Source: Aliamphritea ceti | GTDB lineage: Bacteria > Pseudomonadota > Gammaproteobacteria > Pseudomonadales > Balneatricaceae | NCBI RefSeq assembly: GCF_024347215.1 | Contig: NZ_AP025282.1 | Span: 310,001 to 374,000, forward strand | Direction of reading: 5' to 3' | DNA: 64,000 bases | In this document: positions 8,895 through 18,087 of the stretch, in pieces | Numbering within the stretch: position 1 is the stretch's first letter | How the letters are laid out: every line of letters starts with the position of its first letter | Translations under genes and position numbers: made by a program | Notes under the pieces: generated by a model | The model's input: only the letters and a program-made list of their open reading frames with translations | What the model was told of the DNA's origin: nothing | Database searches by the model: none

Positions 8895-10205
8895 ATGAAT
8901 GAAGTCTTAGCGACAGGCATCTTCCTGTTTACCTTATTTTTCCTGCTTGGTAGCGGTGTCTGGATTGGTCTGGCATTACTGGGCGTTGCTTTTGTTGGCA
9001 TGGAACTCTTTACCAGCCGACCGGTTGGCGATGCGATGATAACGGCTATCTGGTCCAGTGCGTCTGGCTGGTCTCTGACTGCTTTACCTCTGTTTATATG
9101 GATGGGGGAAATTCTTTACCGAACCCGGCTGTCGGAAGATATGTTCCGCGGTCTGGCACCCTGGATGTCGCCTCTGCCTGGACGCTTACTGCATACCAAT
9201 GTAGTGGGCTCGACCATTTTTGCAGCGGTATCAGGTTCCTCTGCAGCTACCCTGACGACAGTGGGTAAAATGTCGATTCCTGAATTGGAGAAGCGCGGTT
9301 ATCCGGAATATATGGTGTTTGGCACTCTGGTGGGGTCTGCCACATTAGGATTGATGATTCCGCCGTCGCTGACGTTGATTGTTTATGGCGTCACTATCAA
9401 TGAATCTATTTCTAAATTGTTCATGGCGGGGATTCTGCCAGGTTTGACTCTTGCCCTCTTGTTTATGGGTTATGTGGCGGCCTGGTCGTTCTTTAAGCCT
9501 TCTCAGGTGCCGCCGGCTGAGCCGGGTATGAGTTTTGCTGAACGGATTAAAGAGTCGCGTTTTCTGATTCCGGTAATTGTGTTGATAGGCGTTGTCATCG
9601 GTTCGATTTATACCGGGACGGCGACGGCGACAGAGTCAGCCGCTTTTGGTGTTGTCGGGGCTTTATCGCTGGCATTTTTTCAGGGGTCTCTGAGTAGAGA
9701 TACCTTTGTTAAAAGCCTAATGGGAGCGACTCGCACCTCCTGCATGATCGCATTGATTTTGTCCGGCGCGGCTTTTCTGGCGCTGGCGATGGGCTTTACC
9801 GGTCTGCCTTCGCTGGCTGCTGAGTTTATTGCCGGTCTGGAATTGGCTCCGTTGACGCTGATACTTGCACTGATGGTGTTTTATATCATTCTGGGTTGTT
9901 TCCTGGATGGTATTTCCTCTGTGGTGCTAACCATGGCGGTGGTTGAGCCGATGATTCGTCAGGCGGGTATTGATCTGCTCTGGTTCGGTATTTTCATTGT
10001 AGTGGTGGTCGAAATGGCGCAGATCACGCCTCCTATTGGCTTTAACTTGTTTGTACTTCAGGGCATGACGAAAAAGTCGATTGGCTATATCGCCCGCTGT
10101 GCTTTCCCGATGTTTCTCATTATGGTGCTGATGGTAGGTATTCTCATCATGTTTCCTGAGCTGGCAACTTTCCTGCCGGAGAACATGCGTCAGGCACCCG
10201 GCTAA
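8895..10205 (+). CDS. TRAP transporter large permease subunit (DctM type)
   Basis: Protein of 436 residues with about 12 hydrophobic segments. The DctM signatures are clear: PLFIWMGEILYRTRLSEDMF, GSSAATLTTVGKMSIPEL, GSATLGLMIPPSLTLIVYG and EMAQITPPIGFNLFVLQG. It is the sodium-dependent translocation subunit in the inner membrane. GGAGG lies upstream of the ATG at 8895. It works with the DctP and DctQ proteins encoded just before. A further stem-loop follows it, before the oxidase gene. Confidence 0.96.
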   Translation: MNEVLATGIFLFTLFFLLGSGVWIGLALLGVAFVGMELFTSRPVGDAMITAIWSSASGWSLTALPLFIWMGEILYRTRLSEDMFRGLAPWMSPLPGRLLHTNVVGSTIFAAVSGSSAATLTTVGKMSIPELEKRGYPEYMVFGTLVGSATLGLMIPPSLTLIVYGVTINESISKLFMAGILPGLTLALLFMGYVAAWSFFKPSQVPPAEPGMSFAERIKESRFLIPVIVLIGVVIGSIYTGTATATESAAFGVVGALSLAFFQGSLSRDTFVKSLMGATRTSCMIALILSGAAFLALAMGFTGLPSLAAEFIAGLELAPLTLILALMVFYIILGCFLDGISSVVLTMAVVEPMIRQAGIDLLWFGIFIVVVVEMAQITPPIGFNLFVLQGMTKKSIGYIARCAFPMFLIMVLMVGILIMFPELATFLPENMRQAPG

Positions 10206-10228
10206 GGCTGTATCTGAGTAAACAGATC

Positions 10229-10265
10229 CCGGCCTGATTCGACAGTGTTAGATCGGGCCGGTTTT
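10229..10265 (+). terminator. Terminator or attenuator after dctM
   Basis: CCGGCCTGAT (10229-10238) pairs with ATCGGGCCGG (10252-10261) apart from one wobble, followed by TTTT. It may reduce but not stop reading into the oxidase gene 28 bases later. Confidence 0.7.
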
Positions 10266-10292
10266 AAGAGTTAATCGCAGAGAATAAAGATT

Positions 10293-11546
10293 ATGAATGC
10301 TTTACAAACAGCCCCTCAGGTAACAGTCATTGGTGCCGGCATCGTAGGTATTTGCTGTGCACTGGCATTACAGAAGAGAGGTCAGCAGGTCCGGGTTGTG
10401 GATAAGTTTGCGCCCGGTGAAGCGACTTCATTCGGTAATGCCGGGGTGCTTGCTGAATGCGGCTGTGTACCTGTGAACCTGCCTGGGTTTGTCAGGAAAG
10501 TCCCGCAGCTGATGCTTGATCCCCAGGGGCCTTTATCTATTTCAGCTGGGTATATGCACCGCATAGCGCCTTGGGGAATGTCCTTTATGCTGAACAGTCG
10601 CCGAGGCAAGTTTGAACAGGTAGCAGATGCCATGAGCAGCCTGCTGCAGGACGCGACAGAGCGGCATGTTTCACTGGCAGCAGATAATGCGGCGTCTGAA
10701 TGGGTATGTGCATCACCGTATTATTATTTATACAAAGATGAAGCCGATTTCAGGGCAGACAGTACTGCTTGGCAAGCCCGTGAGCAGCGTGGCATTACTT
10801 ACGATATTTTGCAGGGTGAGGCGCTGGCAGCAGCAGAGCCGGCCATTGCTGAGCAATATAAGTATGCAGTTTCATTACATAATCATGGTTTTAGTCGTAA
10901 TCCTGAAAAGTTGGTCAAAGCGCTGGCAGCAAGTTTTGTCAGTAAAGGCGGTGAAGTTATTCAGGCAGACATCCGCGATATTCTGTTTACGGATAATCAG
11001 CCTTCAGGATTACTGACTCATAAAGGTGTGTTATCCATTAATAAACTGGTGGTCGCTGCAGGTGTTTGGTCACGTACGCTGGCTGCCCGGCTGGACCGGG
11101 ATATTCCTCTGCAATCGGAGCGGGGTTATCACATTGAAGTGCATAACCCGGGGGTTTCTTTGGGGAAACCTATTATGTATGCCGCTGGAAAACTGGTGGC
11201 AACACCAATGGAAAAAGGTATTCGTTTTGCCGGGCTGGTCGAGTTTGCTGAGCTGGATAGCCTGCCCAACCGTGATTTTTGTCATCGTTTGCTGTATCAC
11301 GCCCGACGTTTGTTTCCGCAGATTTGTCTGGATGACTTTACGGAGTGGATGGGTAACCGGCCATCCATGCCGGATAGCCTGCCGGTGATCAGTCAGTCTG
11401 AGAATTTTGCTGATGTATTCTATGCGTTTGGTCATCAGCATATGGGGTTAACGCTAGGGCCGCATACAGGTGAACTGATCGCAGATTTAGTCAGTGGCAG
11501 ACAGCCAAAGATTGATTTGCAGCCATTCAGTATCAGGCGTTTTTAA
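10293..11546 (+). CDS. FAD-dependent D-amino acid dehydrogenase-like oxidoreductase
   Basis: Protein of 417 residues of the DAO/DadA family. The dinucleotide-binding motif VIGAGIVGICCALALQKRG opens the protein, followed by ATSFGNAGVLAE, which is the DadA-type flavin contact. The C-terminal region has NRPSMPDSLPVISQ and YAFGHQHMGLTLGPHTGELIADL, also typical of this family. It should oxidise an amino acid at the alpha carbon to an imino acid at the membrane or in the cytoplasm. Linkage to RidA (imine hydrolysis) and to a TRAP importer gives a coherent uptake and deamination pathway. The exact substrate (D-amino acid, hydroxyproline isomer or N-substituted amino acid) is not decided by sequence. 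Confidence 0.88.
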   Translation: MNALQTAPQVTVIGAGIVGICCALALQKRGQQVRVVDKFAPGEATSFGNAGVLAECGCVPVNLPGFVRKVPQLMLDPQGPLSISAGYMHRIAPWGMSFMLNSRRGKFEQVADAMSSLLQDATERHVSLAADNAASEWVCASPYYYLYKDEADFRADSTAWQAREQRGITYDILQGEALAAAEPAIAEQYKYAVSLHNHGFSRNPEKLVKALAASFVSKGGEVIQADIRDILFTDNQPSGLLTHKGVLSINKLVVAAGVWSRTLAARLDRDIPLQSERGYHIEVHNPGVSLGKPIMYAAGKLVATPMEKGIRFAGLVEFAELDSLPNRDFCHRLLYHARRLFPQICLDDFTEWMGNRPSMPDSLPVISQSENFADVFYAFGHQHMGLTLGPHTGELIADLVSGRQPKIDLQPFSIRRF

Positions 11547-11621
11547 ACGACCGAAATAGTGCTTTGTGTATCTCAAAGAACAATATTTGTAATCAGGTGT
11601 TAAAGGCTAAGAATACAGCGC

Positions 11622-12374
11622 TCAGAGCTTATCGTGGCCGGCTGCGAAAAAGTCCTGCGGATTGTTGCTGATAACGGCGTCTACCCCCCAGTGCCAGAGA
11701 GACTCGAAGGTTTTCGGGTCATTGGCGGTCCAGCAGAAAAGCGGGTAGCCGGCAGCTTTTACTGCACGGGTCTGACTATAGCTGAGGTTTTTCCAGTCCA
11801 GATGAATACTGAAGACGTTAAGTGTCTGAGCCTGTTCCAGCCAGTTAGAGGGTAGGTTGTCATATAGCAACCCTAACGGGATTTGGGGCGCAAGACGGTG
11901 GAAGCATTCGAGTAATTCATAACTGAAACTGGAAACTACAATGCGGGAATAATCGTTAAAGTTGGCTTCAAGTTCAGCAATGATAGGCGTGACAATCGCT
12001 TCAGCCGGGACTCCATGATCTTTTATCTCAAGATTCATTCCCAGGTTCAGTTCATTGAACAGCTCAAGTACCTGATGCAGGGTCGGGACCGGCTCTGCCG
12101 GCCATTCAGGAAACAGTGCAGCATTATTTATGCTGCTCAGCTGAGATGCTTTGAGATTATCCAGCGAACCTTGCTGATTACTGCAGCGGTCGATGCTGTT
12201 GTCATGATGCACAACGGTCGTGCCGTCACCCAGTAAAGATACATCCAGTTCTATCCAGCGGGCACCCAGTTCAGCGGCTTTGCGGAAACCACCAAGAGTG
12301 TTTTCCGGTGCCACACTTGGTGCGCCCCGGTGGCCCATGATTTTACTGAAATTAACCGCAACCGGCGCTGGCAT
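11622..12374 (-). CDS. ugpQ: Glycerophosphodiester phosphodiesterase (UgpQ type)
   Basis: Protein of 250 residues, the usual cytoplasmic GDPD length. Catalytic and metal ligands are visible: MGHRGAPSVAPENT (HRG and E-N), then WIELDVSLLGDG (E and D ligands) and VVHHDNSIDRCSN (second His). The C-terminal LFCWTANDPKTFESLWHWGVDAVISNNP is the closing GDPD barrel motif. There is no signal peptide, so it probably hydrolyses internal glycerophosphodiesters to glycerol 3-phosphate and an alcohol. It is convergent with the oxidase gene. Release of choline from glycerophosphocholine would fit the betaine theme of the window, but that is inference. Confidence 0.93.
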   Translation of the reverse strand: MPAPVAVNFSKIMGHRGAPSVAPENTLGGFRKAAELGARWIELDVSLLGDGTTVVHHDNSIDRCSNQQGSLDNLKASQLSSINNAALFPEWPAEPVPTLHQVLELFNELNLGMNLEIKDHGVPAEAIVTPIIAELEANFNDYSRIVVSSFSYELLECFHRLAPQIPLGLLYDNLPSNWLEQAQTLNVFSIHLDWKNLSYSQTRAVKAAGYPLFCWTANDPKTFESLWHWGVDAVISNNPQDFFAAGHDKL

Positions 12375-12496
12375 AATCGTTGTCCTGAGAGTTGAGTAAT
12401 TTGGCTATGGTTGTCCGAAATTGTTTATGAATCAAGACTGTTATGCCGCCGGTGTTTTAAGGCGGATAAAAATCGGACATCTGGGTGACAGTCTGT

Positions 12497-13294
12497 TCAG
12501 GTCTGTGTATCAGAGGGGCAATGATCGGAGGCGGCTGCGTTGCTGGCGCGGGGATGTACTTCAATCGCAGTAAATGTTGTGTCGTCATGGCTGAAGTGTG
12601 ACTGGCAGGTATGCTTACGTAATGCTTCAAGTAGCTTGTATTTGAGCATTTGTGGACTGACATCCGCGTATCTGTCCAATAGTTTTATCAGTCGCTCCAG
12701 ACCAAAGAGTTCACCGTCCGGTGAAGGGGCTTCGATCAGGCCGTCGGTATAGAGAAATACTTTGTCTCCGGTATCGAAAGGAATGTCGCACTGGCTATAT
12801 TCTGCGTCTTCATCAATAGCTAACGGACAATCAGCTATTCGTTCTACTAAAGGCAGTTGAAGTTCATGCCAGTTGGAGTCTGACGAGCGCTTAATCAGTA
12901 CCGGATGGTGGCCAGCGTAGCTGAAATATAAACGGTCAGTATTCAGATAGTAAGCAATGATGGCAGCGGTCGTCATTGCTTCATAACCGATGTCATTGGC
13001 CTGCCGGTTGAGCTGACGGAGTATATGACTGCCATCAACCATGTTCATGTTGTCGTGCAGGGCCTTATATAACCATGCACTGGTATTGCGGGCCGCACTG
13101 CCGTGCCCCATAACATCGGCGACAACAATACGGGTTAGCTTATCGGTAGAGCAAACACTGAAGTAGTAAATATCGCCGCCGCTGTCGCCATCAGCCGAGC
13201 TACTGTACACGCTGGCTTCAACGCCACAGGTGCGTACGTCTTCGTCTATGTTGCGGATGCCTCCCCAGACTTCCTTACATTTGATGTCATGCAT
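12497..13294 (-). CDS. PP2C-type (SpoIIE/RsbU) serine phosphatase
   Basis: Protein of 265 residues that is essentially a single SpoIIE/RsbU catalytic domain. Metal-binding acidic residues appear in DGDSGGDIYYF, VVADVMGHGSAA and FLYTDGLIEA, and the AIIAYYLNTDRLYFSYAGHHP stretch is the conserved core. There is no receiver, PAS or membrane segment, so it would be soluble and would rely on a partner for input. Such enzymes usually dephosphorylate an anti-sigma-factor antagonist. No anti-sigma or antagonist gene lies nearby, so the target is unknown. Confidence 0.88.
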   Translation of the reverse strand: MHDIKCKEVWGGIRNIDEDVRTCGVEASVYSSSADGDSGGDIYYFSVCSTDKLTRIVVADVMGHGSAARNTSAWLYKALHDNMNMVDGSHILRQLNRQANDIGYEAMTTAAIIAYYLNTDRLYFSYAGHHPVLIKRSSDSNWHELQLPLVERIADCPLAIDEDAEYSQCDIPFDTGDKVFLYTDGLIEAPSPDGELFGLERLIKLLDRYADVSPQMLKYKLLEALRKHTCQSHFSHDDTTFTAIEVHPRASNAAASDHCPSDTQT

Positions 13295-13575
13295 GCTGCT
13301 GTCTCAACTGATTAAGGGTGAATGGCAGTGCTGCATCAAATATCCTGAATAGTTTTTCCGGGTTAAACAACTGTTTAGGGTCTCATTATGAACATGAGGC
13401 AGCTCAGGAAATCGCCATACATTGCAGTGTAGATGGTTATTTCACCTTGATGCAGATCAGTTATGAAAGATTTTTTTGTATTTTCGACCGGGCTTTGCGG
13501 CACGCATATAGCGTGATTGTCATCTGGTCGATTTACAATGCGCGCAGAATTTAGTCGGATCGAAGGAGATCACGG

Positions 13576-14346
13576 ATGGCAGGCACACTGATGGCCGGAA
13601 AGAAGGTACTGATAACCGGTATCGCTAATGATAAAAGTATTGCTTATGGCGTAGCCCGGGCGCTTCAGGCACAAGGTGCGGAACTGGTGATTACTTATCT
13701 GAACGCTAAGGCAGAGCCTTATGTGCGACCGTTGGCAGAGTCATTAGGTGCAGAGATTATTTTACCTCTGGATGTCAGTAAGCCGGAGCAGCTGGACAGG
13801 TTATTCACAGCTATTGATGAATCTTGGGGGCGTCTGGATGGCTTAGTTCATTCATTGGCATTTTGTCCGCTGGAAGATTTACACGCCCCAATCTCAGAAT
13901 GTTCCAGAGAAGGTTTTTTACAGGCAATGGATATTTCCTGTTATTCCTTTATTGATATGGCTAACCGTGCCAGACCGTTAATGAAGGATGGCGGTTCGAT
14001 GATCAATTTTTCTTACCTGGGTAGTGCGCTGGCCACCGGTGATTACAATATTATGGGTTGTGCTAAAGCTGCTTTGGAGGCTGCTACCCGTTATCTGGCG
14101 AGGGACCTGGGGACACAGAATATTCGAGTTAACTGTATATCACCCGGCACCATCGCAACTCGTGCAGCGGGGGGCATAAAAGACTTTGCCAGTATGCTTG
14201 AGTACAACCAACATAAAGCGGTGGATGGTCAGTTACCCACAATCGAAGAAGTAGGTAATGCCGCACTGTTTTTCCTTAGCGATTTATCGGCAGGAACTAC
14301 CGGCAGCATTCACTATGTGGATCATGGTGTTTGCATTAACGGCTAA
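13576..14346 (+). CDS. fabI: Enoyl-ACP reductase (FabI family)
   Basis: Protein of 256 residues, a short-chain dehydrogenase of the FabI branch. It starts MAGKKVLITGIANDKSIAYG, the FabI form of the NAD-binding glycine motif. The catalytic residues have FabI spacing: Tyr in SYLG, a second Tyr ten residues later (DYNIMG) and Lys seven after that (AKAALEA). It reduces enoyl-ACP in fatty acid elongation. The DLHAPISECS and MDISCYSF parts look more like the alphaproteobacterial or second-copy FabI type than the usual gammaproteobacterial enzyme, so it could be a paralog. GGAG precedes the ATG. It stands alone, with no other fab genes nearby. Confidence 0.88.
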   Translation: MAGTLMAGKKVLITGIANDKSIAYGVARALQAQGAELVITYLNAKAEPYVRPLAESLGAEIILPLDVSKPEQLDRLFTAIDESWGRLDGLVHSLAFCPLEDLHAPISECSREGFLQAMDISCYSFIDMANRARPLMKDGGSMINFSYLGSALATGDYNIMGCAKAALEAATRYLARDLGTQNIRVNCISPGTIATRAAGGIKDFASMLEYNQHKAVDGQLPTIEEVGNAALFFLSDLSAGTTGSIHYVDHGVCING

Positions 14347-14428
14347 GGCCTGACGTGTTAATCGCACCGGCCTGAAACGTGAATTCTGTATGAGAGGTAC
14401 CTGAGTAAGCCTGGTCAGAGGTTGTCTA

Positions 14429-17341
14429 TCAGTTATCTGAAATGCCTTCCTGCAGTTCATCGCTGTGCTGTTGCTTTGGTGGTGCCGGAGAAAAATAACC
14501 GACGACTAACAACAGCAAGCCAACCACAATGAACGAAACGATACGTTCAACAGTTCCCCGGTCTGATAAGTCCAGAATGAACAGTTTGGCGACGACGACG
14601 CCCATCAGTGCTGCGCCGATGATCCATATTTGTCGGTGAAGCAGGCGGGAGGCCATGACCATCAGGCTCAGGCCAATGAGTGTCCAGCTGATAGAAACAG
14701 CCATTTGTACCCGGGCGGATTCAAACAATGCATCCGGTCGATACGCAACACCGCTGTAAACATGCAGTGTTTTACAGAGCATCACGTTAAACCAGATAAA
14801 ACTGAAACCACCAAGCAGGTATCTGGCCAGTTGCAGGTCAACGGTCAGGTATGTGATATGACGGCTGCGCAAATACCAGTGAAAGCTGGCAAGTATCGCT
14901 GCAAGTTGCGCCAGATCGACAGGGTTCAGCAATGGTAAGTAAGGCAATGGTGCAGGCAGGTTAACCTGGAAAAAGTTCCCCAAAACAGACCACCATACCA
15001 GTACTAACATTAGTCCACAGGCAGCGATTGTATTGTAAGCCAGTGGCCATTCCCTGAACGGCCAGCGTGGGCTGCGATTTATCAGAAGTAGTGCAAGGCT
15101 GAGAATGCCAGCCGGCAGGCTAAGCTGCCAGGCTTCAGCGACTTCCCTATCGTTGAGGAACCAGTACACTTCAAAGGCCAGAATCATACTGGCGAAGAGA
15201 TAGCTGAGGCTGTGCAAACCGTTCGGCCAGCAAAGTTTGTAGCCGCGTTCTTCGCTGATGCGCAGCCCCGCATAAATAACACTGAAAGCCAGTAACCAGG
15301 CGTCAAAGTTATGCAGGCTAAGGAAGTGATGCGCCGGGCTGCTCCACCAGTAAGAAAACAGTGTGCTGCAGGCGCAGAATACTAGCGGTACCAGTAACAG
15401 CCAGAGAGCAAAATGAAACAGTTGCCAGCGTAGCCAGAGTGTCATACCCAGCCATAGCAGCGCTGACAAACTAAAGAATATGACAGCAATGCGAACTTCA
15501 TCGAAACTGCTGAAGGTTTCTATTTCAATCAACCCGCCTGCATACCACCAGAGTAATCCCCAGATCAGATAACCAACCGCTATAGGTAGACGGATTTTAT
15601 CGCTAATACCTGAGTGCGCTGAGGTTGTCTGGCTGAGCAGCCAGCTGGAAATGATACCCGGCAGTGCAATCATCAGCATGCTGAGGAAGTGTCCGTTCAG
15701 GAAGGCAGTATCGGTGTAGTTATAGCGATAATCATCCAGTAACAGTGCGCCGCCGGCCAGCTGAATCAGACAGCCGAACAGTATGGGAGCACGGCGTTGC
15801 TGACGCAGACCTATCCAGATTAATCCACAGCCTTCTATTGCCCAGACCGCAGCACTCCAGCGACCGTCCAGTTCAAAGGCAATGCTGAGGGTAGCAAATA
15901 CAACGCCAATGGCGAGAAATGCCTCTGCTAACAGGCGCAGTTGGGATTTATGCCAAAGCAGTTTAGCTAAAGCCAGATAAGTCAGTGCCATTGCCAGTGC
16001 GCTAAGGCTGAGACCCTGCTCAAACTCACTGACAATAGATGCCTGTAAACCGAACGCGGCTACCGGCAGGCCAAATACCAGACTGCCATCAATCAGGCCC
16101 CTGAGTTTTGGTGGTTGTTTGGTGGCAAACAGCACCGCGATAGTCAGATAAATCAGAAAGAAGATGATCAGAAAAGGCTCGACACTGCCGAACATCTCCG
16201 GGCGATAGCGATCTACGCCCCAGAGCAGGCTGATGGCAAAGGTGAAATAGAAGCCGGTGACATTGAGTAAACGCCAGGATTTTAACCAGGCGACGGCGAA
16301 AATTGCCAGGTTAAGCACACTGTAATAACTGAACAGTGCGACATAATTACCGCTGCCGGTAGACGCCAGAATAGGGGCTGCAAAACCGCCTGCAATGGCT
16401 GTCACAGCTAACGCTTTTGAGTCTTGTATAACGGCCAGTGACATGCCGAGAATACTCAGCAGAATTAGTAGAGGGAAGGCCAGAGTAGCATCGACAATGC
16501 CGTACATTTTGAAGCTGGCAAAACTTAGTAAATACAAAATTGCAATTGCACCGCCCTGCATGACTAACCCGTAATCAGGGCGCTTCAGACGTAATCTCCA
16601 GCCAATGATTAGCATGATTAATGCGCCGGTTGCAGCTGCGGTGAGACGAATTTCGATGGGCAGAAGGGCGTTGTCGATGGAGTATTTGACCAGGAAAGAT
16701 ATGCCGAAAAACAGCACGATAATGCCAATTCGAATGCTTAAATTACCCTGAGTAAAGTAACTCACTATACCCTGTTGAATTTGACTGAAAATGTTCCTTT
16801 TTGGCGGGGCGTTTGTCGTGGGAGAGCCAGTAGTTATGGCATTTCCTACATTTGCTGGTTGAACGGCTTCTCCGGTCCATGGGTCGGTTGTTATTGCAGC
16901 TGAGGCAGCGTCTGTCGTTTCAGAGCCGTTGTCTGAATAGCTGCTATCTAAAGAGCTGCTGTCTGAAATGATGACCGGGGCTGTATTCGCTGTTTTTGGC
17001 GTGACGGTAATGCTGCTGGTGGATTCCGTGATGGCGGTATCAAGTGTCTGAGATGTAACAGGTGGAGACGCAGCGTCTGAGCTTTCCTGGAACTTTGTCT
17101 GATCTGTGCTTTGATCATGTAATGACTGTTCGTTGCTGTCATCCAGTGGATGATCTTGATGATGCGCCTTTTGCTGCTGAGCAGCCAGTCGGATGACTTG
17201 CTGTTCAAGGTTTTTAATGCGGTTGTTTTGCTGCAGTAAACTGCCAAATAAATACCCGATAACGGCGCCGATAGAAGCACCGGGGATTTCCAATATCAAC
17301 AGTCCCAGCACAGCGCCGGTAACCAGCAGTATCCATAGCAT
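14429..17341 (-). CDS. DUF2339 multi-spanning membrane protein
   Basis: Very hydrophobic protein of 970 residues with more than 20 predicted membrane helices, typical of DUF2339. The N-terminus has a helix (LWILLVTGAVLGLLILEIPG), a short coiled stretch (NNRIKNLEQQVIRLAAQQQ), then about 110 residues rich in Ser, Thr and Ala of low complexity before the FSQIQQGIVSYFTQGNLSIR entry to the conserved core. The core motif IGIIVLFFGISFLVKYSIDN follows. The function of the family is not known; it is often grouped with envelope or cell-surface genes. It is transcribed towards fabI and away from glyA. Confidence 0.85.
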   Translation of the reverse strand: MLWILLVTGAVLGLLILEIPGASIGAVIGYLFGSLLQQNNRIKNLEQQVIRLAAQQQKAHHQDHPLDDSNEQSLHDQSTDQTKFQESSDAASPPVTSQTLDTAITESTSSITVTPKTANTAPVIISDSSSLDSSYSDNGSETTDAASAAITTDPWTGEAVQPANVGNAITTGSPTTNAPPKRNIFSQIQQGIVSYFTQGNLSIRIGIIVLFFGISFLVKYSIDNALLPIEIRLTAAATGALIMLIIGWRLRLKRPDYGLVMQGGAIAILYLLSFASFKMYGIVDATLAFPLLILLSILGMSLAVIQDSKALAVTAIAGGFAAPILASTGSGNYVALFSYYSVLNLAIFAVAWLKSWRLLNVTGFYFTFAISLLWGVDRYRPEMFGSVEPFLIIFFLIYLTIAVLFATKQPPKLRGLIDGSLVFGLPVAAFGLQASIVSEFEQGLSLSALAMALTYLALAKLLWHKSQLRLLAEAFLAIGVVFATLSIAFELDGRWSAAVWAIEGCGLIWIGLRQQRRAPILFGCLIQLAGGALLLDDYRYNYTDTAFLNGHFLSMLMIALPGIISSWLLSQTTSAHSGISDKIRLPIAVGYLIWGLLWWYAGGLIEIETFSSFDEVRIAVIFFSLSALLWLGMTLWLRWQLFHFALWLLLVPLVFCACSTLFSYWWSSPAHHFLSLHNFDAWLLAFSVIYAGLRISEERGYKLCWPNGLHSLSYLFASMILAFEVYWFLNDREVAEAWQLSLPAGILSLALLLINRSPRWPFREWPLAYNTIAACGLMLVLVWWSVLGNFFQVNLPAPLPYLPLLNPVDLAQLAAILASFHWYLRSRHITYLTVDLQLARYLLGGFSFIWFNVMLCKTLHVYSGVAYRPDALFESARVQMAVSISWTLIGLSLMVMASRLLHRQIWIIGAALMGVVVAKLFILDLSDRGTVERIVSFIVVGLLLLVVGYFSPAPPKQQHSDELQEGISDN

Positions 17342-18087
17342 CGTTACGCTTCCTGTATCACGATTTTGTCTGGCTTCAGCAGTTAATATAACACTGCTGG
17401 CTTAAACAAGGCGATGCTCTGCTGGCAAGTGCTTGTTCTGACAATTGATTTAGCTGAAATGGTCAGTGCAGATCTGCTCATGTTATCCGGGGAAATATTC
17501 ATATACATCTTATGGTTTTTGCGTATTTTCAGTGTGGCAACGGCTATAATTACGCCGCGTTGTGTTGGGTCACAACGCATATCTGAATGGTTTGGTTTAG
17601 AGCGCTGTTCGGCGGCCGCTTACCGCCGGTAGCAGGTTCTTTTGGGGTCTTTGTGTGGTGAAAACTGGCAATTTTATTCCGATTATTTGTCGTATTTTAT
17701 CCATACCGGAGATCCAGCCACTAAGGCCATTTGCTTCGGAAGTGTCCCTGCATATGTATTTATACGGTTATTTCCGGTACTGCTGATCCTTCGCATTGCC
17801 CCGTTTTAGTGGGCGCTGCGGCGGGTGTCGTAAATCAGCACCCGGGCGACGTGTACAAGCATATGTTAAGGCGAGAGGGCGTTAATATTGGCAACATTGG
17901 GAGTTGTCTTCGATGTCCTACCACTGATGCTACACAGTTTTGGCTGTGTTTATCTCCCGAAAGTCGCCGATTTGCTCAGCTATGAGCAGGGGACAATAAG
18001 AATAAATTAAAATTTGAGATGTATTCATTTCGCGGTAAAGCGAAAGGTGCTCTCTATGTTACTCGGCTGTAAGGCTAGGAGACTTCA
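17342..18087 (+). other. Long noncoding leader upstream of glyA
   Basis: No gene of recognisable family lies in these 746 bases. A TATAAT at 17545-17550 is followed at once by a perfect inverted repeat. Further small hairpins are CGGCGG/CCGCCG (17610-17628), CGGGTG/CACCCG (17822-17844) and TTCGC/GCGAA near 18030. A reading frame of 84 codons at 17731-17985 has no family resemblance. If the 17545 promoter is real, glyA has a leader of about 530 bases. I found no glycine riboswitch core. Confidence 0.5.
17557..17578 (+). promoter_or_regulatory. Perfect 8-bp inverted repeat just after a TATAAT box
   Basis: GCGTTGTG and CACAACGC flank six bases. It starts six bases after TATAAT (17545-17550), so it would form a hairpin at the 5' end of the transcript or be an operator overlapping the start site. 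Confidence 0.55.

Noticed and set aside
13318..13554. 78-codon open frame upstream of fabI
   Set aside because: No ribosome site or family resemblance; the DNA is more likely promoter sequence.
17731..17985. 84-codon open frame in the glyA leader
   Set aside because: No family resemblance, no clear ribosome site and odd composition; treated as noncoding leader.
17342..18087. Glycine riboswitch upstream of glyA
   Set aside because: I looked for the conserved aptamer strings around paired purine-rich cores and found none.
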